From positions 9,804,137-9,868,136 of the forward strand of contig OX375872.1 of assembly GCA_947359465.1 (NCBI GenBank): a stretch of 64,000 nucleotides of DNA. Reading direction: 5' to 3'. Each line of letters opens with the position of its first letter. Within the stretch, counting starts at the first letter, position 1. Both the position numbers and the translations under genes were made by a program. Source of the stretch: Metellina segmentata (Eukaryota > Arthropoda > Arachnida > Araneae > Tetragnathidae). The notes under the pieces were generated by a model. It was not told the DNA's origin and did not search any database. It saw nothing but the letters and a program-made list of their open reading frames with translations. Below, in pieces: positions 56,494 through 64,000 of this stretch.

Positions 56494-58159
56494 ATCTGGA
56501 CCCTCGGAATGTATGCGAAGGACAAAGTTACTGCAGATTACTGCAGATGCTCTGCATCGATCCTACTGAACTTGAGGTTGATCGAATACAGCTGATAAAG
56601 CAATGTCTGAGTCAATAAAAGTAGCTGGTACACCGATCCGTGCTTTGTTTGGGGACTCTTCTGCGTACTTTTTGATATGTTGTAACTTCCAGGACGAAAC
56701 AATGACTCCAAGAAAATCCTTCACAATTACCCTAAGTTACTTTCATATTCGTGTCCTTCCCTTTACCAAATCACAAGCTTATTTAGAAATCTTAACACAA
56801 ACCCAGATTAATGATACAATTTGAATTCACATGAAGCAGCCTTCTCCTCAAAAATACAAAGGCAACAAAACTTGTTTCGGAATTTTCAATTAAAATCCCA
56901 ATCAGCGTTAATCTTTGGAAATTTTAATGAATTCAACTCTAACCTATTCCCGTTTTAATCTCGGGAGAGATCCATTACGGAGTCCTTCACTTTTGAGGCA
57001 CATCTAGCTGTTCCATCTAAAAACATACAGGGCTATATGACGTTAACTGGTTGGTAACTGAAGTGGTACAGCCTCATGTCACAAACTAAATGGATTCATG
57101 AGTGCAATTGAGAATTCCAACAAATGAATGAAAGAGTTTGGAATTGAACATGACACCGCCATAAAGGGAACAATTGATATAAAACTCAGTCGAACAATAA
57201 TTCGTCTTTACGATGACGTACAAAACTATTCTCAGTCTTGGAAGAAACGATGTTAATTATGTATCTTAATTCACATAGTATTAAAAAAAAATTATACCTT
57301 AAAGTTAAAATGGGATTCCCTGAGAATTTTAAAGTATATATAGTCGGATTTCAAGTGGAACACAGTAGATCAATATATTCACGATATGAGATTTTTAGCT
57401 TTTCCAAATCTGAACGTGGTGATCATTAGACTGGTAGAGTACACAATGTCATTTTTCTTTGCATGATAGTTAGATTTCTTCTTGAGAAACATACTTAGTG
57501 AATTAGGTTTAGGGAGTAGAATTTCTCTCTCCAACCCTCGATTTTTTCTCACAACTATTTTTGATTTGTTGGGTTTCACTTGGTAAGCAGATGATAGATA
57601 CCTTCCCTTCTCTAGATTGGTCAGTTGTTTCTGGGAAAATGTAGCGATTTGTTACCTTTTGAGTGATTTGGAACACTAGGCCAAATGAAACGCCATCACA
57701 CAGTTGGAATTGCACGACGGTGTGAAAAATATTCACTACTAGATGTAACTGTGAAATATTTAAACTTGCAATTTAATTATTAAAGAGCATTCCTATTGAT
57801 TATTCCTATTGAATTTAAAAGGTTCGCTTTTTCCCATCGAGTTCATTTGTTCATAGCCTTATTCAGGAAAGTTTGGATGTTAAGTACTGAATTTCGGATA
57901 GGAAACGTTGTACCTAATGCTGTGATATGTGTATTATATCATAGCATTATTATAGATATATGCATTATATCAATCACAATCTGAAAAAAAATGTATTTGA
58001 AGAAAAATGTATGTGTAATGAAAAATGTATTTAAAACGATTTCAACAGGCGCTATCAAGATCTATTTCAATTGCTTTTTCTCCGTTTCTATTCACAGTAT
58101 AGAAAAAAGTAAAAACGGTCTTGTAAAGAAGAACAAGTTTGAACACTAAGAATATACGG
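56494..58159. other. Unassigned stretch
   Basis: No gene or repeat family recognised over 1.6 kb; short open frames lack domains. Confidence 0.4.
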
Positions 58160-58262
58160 ATGGTAGGTATTTTTATTAACATCGCACTGGAGCAACACAT
58201 TGGGCTATTGGCGACGGTCCGGGACGATGAGAAAAATTTGAGGACAACACTACGCAATTCTG
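58160..58262 (-). repeat. SINE 3' fragment
   Basis: TTAACATCGCACTGGAGCAA, CACATTGGGCTATTGGCGAC, then AGGACAACACTACGCAATTC. Confidence 0.7.
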
Positions 58263-58977
58263 GATAATGATAAGATAAATATACGAAATGAAATGGAATA
58301 CGAAATTTTAGTCAAAAATCGACTACCTTAAAACAGAAATTTCAATCCTCTAAAGAACACCAATCCAAAAAGTTCAGCTAATCTCCTATGTGCACATTTG
58401 AAACGGAATAAAATGAACTGAGTGAAAATAACTCCTTCCAGTGAAGCCAGGACTTTTCGGTAACAAAGTGATCTGCGAATCAGAGACACTACTGACCTCG
58501 GAGGGCAGTCAAAGATAAGGAGTTACCCACCCAAAAGCCATTTCTTCCAAGAAAGGACTCCCTTCATCTTTTGAGCACTTAATTCGGTAGTTACCTCGTT
58601 AAGCAGAAGGCTCGTATGTCTTTGTCAAAAAGCACTTCTCTTAACTCCTCCGGTGGTCACCCCACGCCTCCTCAGGTCTGGGGGCGAGAGCTGCGTCGAG
58701 GGGTCAGACCACAAATACACGAGCAATTTAGCAATTTACGAAGGGTCACGACAGAGGGGAACGGTTTCGATATCTGGCACCGGATTTCGGAGCGATAAGA
58801 TAGACTGTGTTTCCAAATATGTCCAAAATATTCCTTCACAGACAGTACTGAATGACTGTCCTAGGAGAACAATGAATTCACTGATTGCTTCAGGTAAGTG
58901 ACTACTCTCCGAACTTTTATCTATTGGACAAAAGATGAATTTAAATAGGAATGTTTTCGTTTATGGAGAAGTTAGAT
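58263..58977. other. Unassigned stretch
   Basis: A G+C-richer patch at 58640-58800 has overlapping frames (RRGTVSISGTGFRSDK and similar) but no domain. Confidence 0.35.
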
Positions 58978-59150
58978 CGTTAATTAAAGTCGCATTTGGA
59001 GCAACACAATGTGCTATTGGCGACGGTCCAGGATCAATTCGAAAGGGAAAAATCCGAAGAAAACACCATGTCTTTTGGAACCAGATGAAGAGGCAATTCT
59101 TGAGCTGGCACTTTTCAAACTTTCACACTACGCCTACGAGAGGAGTGATT
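58978..59150 (-). repeat. SINE copy, head missing
   Basis: On + TTAATTAAAGTCGCATTTGG, GGCGACGGTCCAGGATCAAT and GAGCTGGCACTTTTCAAACT follow the family in order. Confidence 0.72.
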
Positions 59151-59196
59151 TGTTGAGAAACCGAAAACTAAGATAACCTTTCATGATTAATATTAA

Positions 59197-59310
59197 CCCT
59201 CCTGGTGATTGTCTCGACGTGGTATTCTGAGAAGATCTTGATGGACATCTCGTCATTAGAAAAGAACTAACCAGATATTGATCTTGTCTAACAAAAATCA
59301 GCATTATCGT
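59197..59310 (+). mobile_element. piggyBac-like MITE, left half
   Basis: TTAA (59193-59196) then CCCTCCTGGTGATTGTCTCG, with AGATCTTGATGGACATCTCG inside. The right half is lost. Confidence 0.75.
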
Positions 59311-59429
59311 GTAAAAATCCCGATATACCTTTTGTATCATTTTTCCACATTCAAGGTCACTTGAATGCAAAGTAGCAGCGGGTAAGTTCACTGTTCCTTA
59401 AGTTTTGCTCGACAGTGAATCAAGGCTGC

Positions 59430-59451
59430 TATATATATATATATATATATA
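59430..59451. repeat. (TA)n microsatellite
   Basis: A run of about ten TA units. Confidence 0.8.
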
Positions 59452-59540
59452 ATTTCCGCTAATACTAATTTCACAAATAAAATTGCACACTGCAAATGAA
59501 CTTTCAAAATCTTTACGTAGATTAGTTGAGCGTGCTTTAA

Positions 59541-59766
59541 CCCTCCTGGTAGTTGTCTCAACATTGTATCTCGCCTCATTAGCTAAACTGACTGGATCGT
59601 GATGTAGGAGATATTTCATCATTAGAACAGAACTGTCCACGCATCTCTAGAGCTCCTCACAAAACAAATCGCACTATCTTGCTGACGTGATATCTCGACT
59701 TTATCAAAATTGAATTGATCGTATCTTGATGGAGGAGATATGTCGTCAAAACCATGTGGAAGGTTT
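59541..59766 (+). mobile_element. piggyBac-like MITE
   Basis: TTAA (59537-59540) then CCCTCCTGGTAGTTGTCTCA; interior with GATCGTATCTTGATGGAGGA; right end GTCAAAACCATGTGGAAGG. The right TTAA is eroded. Confidence 0.8.
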
Positions 59767-59840
59767 ACTCATAATACTCATATATATTGCGACATTGTTA
59801 TTCCAAATTGATGTACGAATCAGAAGTGACCCATTAAACG

Positions 59841-60056
59841 GTGGTTGTATCCGGTGTTTGTCACGCCGAGGTATCCAGTCATTAGCAAAAATGACCAGAT
59901 CTTGATGAACCAGATGTCTCATCATTAGAAGAAAACTGACCAGATCTTTATCTCTACCAAATAATCTGCAATATCTTGAAAACGAGATACCTCGTCATTA
60001 GCAAAATTGACCCGATCTTGATGGACGAGATGTCGCATCAAAACCACTCAAAGTAC
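59841..60056 (+). mobile_element. piggyBac-like MITE, adjacent copy
   Basis: Decayed left end (GTGTTTGTCACGCCGAGGTA), interior CGAGATACCTCGTCATTAGC and GATCTTGATGGACGAGATGT, right end AAAACCACTCAAAGTA. With its right flank it parallels 59541-59832. Confidence 0.75.
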
Positions 60057-60120
60057 CCATATTTATTACGTTATATGAGACATTGTTATTCCTGATAGAT
60101 TTATCAAAGTAGAAGTTTTT

Positions 60121-60775
60121 GAAATATTTTAAAGAAACGTAATACATATACTCGCGATATAACGACCTTGAGGGGACTTTGTGTAGTTTTTTACATGGTC
60201 GTTTTTTTTTAAAGGGGACAGAGTGCTAAAGAGAATGCCGATTTTCACTCTTTTTTAATTTTTATGATTTCAGAACACTCGTTCACTTGAAAAACTATCT
60301 CTAGTGACTAAATAGCAAGTTGTAATCTTCCAATGTGACATACGTTCAACTACCTGCATGCCTATATTAACGAATAAGAGTTATCAAATAAAGCACGGAC
60401 TGCAGTGTATTGAAAATTTGAAAATGAATTACTGAAGTCAAGCACCGAGGATTGAAAATAGCCGATTTTCAATCCGATGGGTAGCAGAAAAGAATTCGAT
60501 CAAAAGGCCAATGATTATCGCGATGAGGATTTTCTTGAACAATTCTACTAATTGTGTGTCTACTCTAAAATCTGACAGTAGCATTGATATAGCCCATTTT
60601 TGAAATGATTTGATGTCATGAAAGTTTTGTGTGTGGTTCTTTTATTTTCTTAACTTTCAGAGTAGTTCCATGACGCTAAAGGGAAACCCGAGCCTTTGGC
60701 AATACGGTGACGCGACACTAATTTGATTGCTCAACCAAACCTGATGCCCATTTCTTCGTACCACTCACCTAGTCC
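60121..60775. other. Unassigned stretch
   Basis: CTCGCGATATAACGACCTTG at 60150 resembles pogo/Tigger termini, but no partner was found. Otherwise nothing recognised. Confidence 0.3.
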
Positions 60776-61020
60776 TGGTTGGATGCAAAAACCCGGCTGG
60801 AAGAGTAACAATCAAAGACCGTCGTCTACAAAGTGGGCCTCAAATGTCTTCACGATGGCATGGTGTGCAAGTTTGGAGAGTGGGGTTCCAGCTCAGATGT
60901 GACCTCGTCATCTGACCGTGGTTTAAAAATACGTGGCTCGGATTTTTTCGTTCGGCGGTTGATCCTCACCAATTGCCCGTTGCGTTGGTCCAGTGAGACG
61001 TTAATTAAAAATACCAAATA
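60776..61020 (+). repeat. SINE copy, head decayed
   Basis: Body GTGTGCAAGTTTGGAGAGTG, GACCTCGTCATCTGACCGTG and tail GAGACGTTAATTAAAAATAC are well kept. The head (CCTGGTTGGATGCAAAAACC) is degenerate. Confidence 0.78.
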
Positions 61021-61218
61021 GTACGTCAAAAAATAGCTTCATGTGTGGCTTCCAGTTCATTCGTGTAGACCAGTGGTCACCAATATGATCGATATAACAT
61101 CGTTAGGGACGAATTCGGGCTCAGGGGTCGATAGAAATATCGAATCACCTATTCAAAATATCATATGTAACTTACAAGATTAACTTATTGAATTGCCAGT
61201 TGATCTTGAGGTTCTAAG

Positions 61219-61382
61219 CCGACCAACTGTTATAGTGGTTAAGGTGTTAGCCTCTAGATCGGAAGGTTCCTGGTTCGAATCCGGGCATCGGATCTATCCC
61301 TTAAGGGACTGATCTCGGACCGTCGTCAATAGCCCGTTGTGTTGCTGTAGTACGACGTTAACTATAATTACCTTTACCATTA
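61219..61382 (+). repeat. SINE, head type I, internally deleted
   Basis: The 10-bp direct repeat AGGTTCTAAG (61209-61218 and 61383-61392) flanks a copy. Its intact type I head (TATAGTGGTTAAGG; GGTTCGAATCC) is joined directly to the last 100 bp of the body and tail (CGTCAATAGCCCGTTGTGTT, ACGTTAACTATAATTACC). The middle 160 bp are missing. Confidence 0.9.
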
Positions 61383-61392
61383 AGGTTCTAAG

Positions 61393-61695
61393 ACGCTTTT
61401 CAAAAATAGGACTTAAAGTTACTTTTGGACAATTATAAAAGTTGTAGGAAAATATCCAAAACTTTCGAAAGTAGGGCATTTTCAAGTTCGTACATAGATG
61501 AAGCCGGTTTCAACCATGTTAAATTGATTTTAACATACATAAACATAAGCTATATATAGAAATCCTTTGCGATTTAAGGCTAAAACTTACTAATTTTGAA
61601 CGAAACATTGCTAATCTTGTCAAGAGTCCCGAAGCACACCCTTCAGTTTGACAACATTGGTAAATTGTATACTAAATAAATTTTATTTTCATATA
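61393..61695. other. Unassigned stretch
   Basis: Nothing recognised. Confidence 0.3.
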
Positions 61696-62660
61696 TCTCT
61701 ACTAGTATAAAAGGAAGTGTTAGTCTGTTTTTCGTTATCACAGTCCTGACGAATCTATAGCACGTAATTAATGGAATTTGGCACACAGGTAGTCCGAATT
61801 TTTTTCAATTTTTGGGTCGTGGCGAATTTAAAAATTCAATCTAGAAAATTTTAAATGAATTTAATGGAAATTTAACTATTATTGTTTTGTTTGGTTTGGC
61901 AACAGCATAAAAAATCCCAGATTCTAAATTTATTTTTTCCGTGTTTACGTTTGATTTTGCGGAGGAACGATTTGTCAGCAGACTAAAAAAAGACTAGATC
62001 GTTAAAGATAGAGTAAAAATTTCAACGGACTTGAAATCTGCAGAAAATTTCACATTACATCGATACCTAAAAATTTGATTTTCAAAAATAAATAATTTTT
62101 AAATTGAATATGTCTTTTAAATTTTCGCAAGACATTGTGACGTCACGTCAACCTTAGCGTTCAAAAAATAAACAGATTACATATCGAATACTCTTACGAA
62201 TTCAGTGAAGGAAAGCAAAACAATAAATAAATAAATAAAATTCTTGATTGGCATTGCTTAGTTCTTTTTTGTAAAATCGGGATCGTTAAAGACAGATTGA
62301 AAATTTCAACGGATTTGAAACCTACGTAAAATTTTACACCAGTGTACACTTATACATTTGTGATTTTATTTTAATAAATAATTTTTCAATTAAATGTTTA
62401 TATTTTCGCAAGAGATTGTGACGTCACTCCTATTGGATCTCTTCTTAATTCGAATTTGACCGCATTTGACAATAAGCGTTGCCCGTGACAATATTGGCCA
62501 ATTTGACAATAAGGTTTGCTTCGCAAACCAACATCACGGGCAACTCTGTGATGTGTGGTATCCGATAGGCTCCGGATTCCCATTTGGCTTGCGAATCAAA
62601 CCAACTCCACGGGCAACGCCGTTATTGCTGTTATCCAATAGGCTACGAATTCCCATTTGG
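61696..62660 (+). mobile_element. Helitron-like non-autonomous element
   Basis: It opens after an A with TCTCTACTAGTATAAAAGGA, like many Helitron 5' ends (TC..TACTA), followed by GGAATTTGGCACACAGGTAG. Two direct units begin GATCGTTAAAGATAGAGTAA (61996) and GATCGTTAAAGACAGATTGA (62282) and both run to GCAAGASATTGTGACGTCAC. The end portion with CACGGGCAACGCCG and ATCCAATAGGCTACGAATTC matches the piece at 21.08-21.35 kb. No RepHel coding is present. The 3' CTRR terminus is not clear here. Confidence 0.5.
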
Positions 62661-62816
62661 TTTGTATATATAAATAAAGAAGATTGTATTGCTACTTTGT
62701 GTTGTCTAAATTAAATTTTATTATTTATTCATCTTTCCTATCAAATATGTAATGTTAAGAAGGCTTCAAAAACAAAAACGTATCCCTTTGGCGTAAAGCC
62801 AATATAATTATATGTA

Positions 62817-63649
62817 CAGTAATACTCCCGAAGTTACGCGATTTTTGAGTCCCACGAAAATCGCTTAAGTCGAATTCGAGTAAGTCGGGGGTGCAACTTT
62901 GCATATAAATACATAACAATTTTGTTTAGTTGGGACCTAGGACTAACAAAAACCCTAGTTTAGAAGAAAAATATTTTTTAAATTGCAGTTCCTTAAACAT
63001 ATGAATACGAAATATTAAAAAAATAAATGAGTTACGGAAAAAAGTTATTCCAATGTCGATGGCCTCATAAAATCCAACAATTTTGTCTGACAACACAATG
63101 CCTTCTTTTTTCACGCATAATTTCTTCGTAACAAGGTTTTAATTTTGTTATTCCTCGCTTTGTAGCTATAACGCATTCTTCGTTGGAGTCTAAGTTTTCT
63201 AAAATTTTTAAGCTCTCTTGAGTTTTTACTTTCTGTCGAGCTTGCAATTGTCATGTATTTTTCTGGAGGAACTGGATCTGAAGTGTTGGATTCTTCAGTG
63301 ATGTTTTGCTCGCGCTAATCACTATGAGCTCAGCAATTGACCGCCCCTGACAATGTGAATCCAACAGCTCGTTGACATCATCACCCTTGACTTCCAAATC
63401 TAATTGCCTGGCAAGATTAACAACTTCTTCTATCACATGAGCAACATGATCAGTTTCTAGCGTTGTTTCCGTCTCATTTTTGAAAAAAAAAAAAAGAATA
63501 AAGTTTCTTCCAGACACCATTCGATTCTTTTATGGAAACTGAAAACTGATTTGGAACTGAGAAACACTGAAAATGGCGGGTGGCAGTGTTGCCAAACGAT
63601 AAGAAAAGAACAGCGTAACTCCGAGTTCGCGTAAGTCTGGGTTTTATTG
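62817..63649 (-). mobile_element. pogo/Tigger-like element, internally deleted
   Basis: TA (62815-62816 and 63650-63651) flanks CAGTAATACTCCCGAAGTTA on the left. The right terminus, read inversely, is CAATAAAACCCAGACTTACG. This resembles Tigger-type TIRs and has the TA target of Tc1/pogo elements. Only the C-terminal end of the transposase is left. Confidence 0.8.
63065..63520 (-). pseudogene. Tigger-like transposase C-terminus
   Basis: On minus: VVNLARQLDLEVKGDDVNEL then LDSHCQGRS, the acidic LDLEVxxDDVxELL segment typical of Tigger/jerky proteins. After a frameshift, LKILENLDSNEECVIATKRG and YEEIMREKRRH follow. The N-terminal CENP-B-type DNA-binding domain and the DDE core are missing, so it cannot be active. 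Confidence 0.82.
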
Positions 63650-63661
63650 TACTATATTATA

Positions 63662-64000
63662 CAGTCGAGCACGTATATAGCGAAGTCGCACGAAACACTG
63701 AAAATTATTCGTTATAACCGATATTCGTTACATCCGATATAATAAAAAATGGATTTACCCGCATGTTCTAAAGCAAAAGAATTTTCACACGAAGGCTAAA
63801 ACTTTATTTCATAAGTGGGAAAACGTCTAACTTTCTTTTGAACAGTTGAATTTACAATGCAGTTGCATAATTCTTTTTCCAGAACACTAAAATTATCACG
63901 GCAGTGTTATGCGATTCAAAGAACGCACGCAAATTTTGAAGACTGTCCATGGCAGATTTGGATGTCCCTAATTACCTATTTACTTAAATTACAATGTTTT
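63662..64000 (-). mobile_element. Second pogo-like element, start only
   Basis: TA at 63660-63661 precedes CAGTCGAGCACGTATATAGC and TTCGTTATAACCGATATTCG, a pogo-type terminus. Further in, the minus strand reads MDSLQNLRAFFESHN and continues hydrophobic to a stop near 63.85 kb, possibly the transposase C-terminus. The element runs out of the window. Confidence 0.6.

Noticed and set aside
58616..58901. Overlapping open frames in a G+C-richer patch
   Set aside because: No domain, no splice context, and several frames open at once as expected for stop-poor G+C-rich sequence.
61069..61110. hAT terminus CAGTGGTCACCAATATGATC
   Set aside because: It resembles a Charlie-type end, but no partner terminus, duplication or coding was found.

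Overview
The window is eukaryotic, nuclear and AT-rich, with one host gene at the left edge followed by more than 60 kb of repeat-rich, gene-poor DNA. The mix of families (BEL/Pao, a Mutator-like transposase of the DGTWQRRG type, Tc1, mariner, pogo, several hATs, a Helitron-like element, tRNA-headed SINEs) and the short divergent C-terminus of the gene suggest an arthropod. A chelicerate such as a spider is my best guess, but the sequence alone does not prove it.

Host gene (1-2369, + strand): the 3' half of an HHEX (hematopoietically expressed homeobox) orthologue. Three exons are visible: the end of the homeodomain exon (1-40, KRLASSLRLTERQ), a 51-bp exon for homeodomain helix 3 (963-1013, VKTWFQNRRAKWRRLKQ), and a 37-codon terminal exon with its stop (2256-2369). 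Phases and GT/AG sites fit. A decayed tandem copy of the terminal exon follows at 2378-2473. I find no other intact protein-coding gene and no functional RNA gene.

The remaining sequence is layered transposons and local tandem repeats. Main blocks: Tc1 remnant (4.7-5.2 kb); TIR element (6.2-7.4 kb); Mutator-like transposase pseudogene (8.5-12.06 kb) split by a 1.9-kb TIR element; three copies of one hAT family ('hAT-A' at 14.1, 18.9 and 23.6 kb) with 8-bp duplications; mariner pseudogene (15.3-15.9 kb); defective BEL/Pao retrotransposon with about 130-bp LTRs (27.8-32.3 kb, minus); 'hAT-B' (33.8-37.0 kb) inside a minisatellite and itself containing 'hAT-C'; palindromic 3'-3' mariner (55.8-56.5 kb); Helitron-like element (61.7-62.7 kb); a pogo/Tigger element (62.8-63.65 kb) followed 12 bp later by the start of another.

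Two small non-autonomous families recur throughout. One is a tRNA-derived SINE with about 20 copies, in which at least two and probably three different tRNA-like heads are joined to one body. The other is a piggyBac-like MITE (TTAA duplications, CCCTC termini) built internally from copies of a GACGAGATATCTCGTC palindrome.

Between them lie tandem arrays of about 16 to 290 bp units (12.8, 33, 38, 39.7, 41.3, 45, 46.3, 48.9, 52, 54 kb). A roughly 40-bp 'GATTCTATT' minisatellite occurs at five separated places. Three higher-complexity patches (16.35-16.85, 43.1-43.6, 49.9-50.3 kb) look like non-repetitive candidates for regulatory DNA of the HHEX neighbourhood. Nested insertions, two with visible target duplications plus an empty paralogous site, allow a relative order of insertion to be read.
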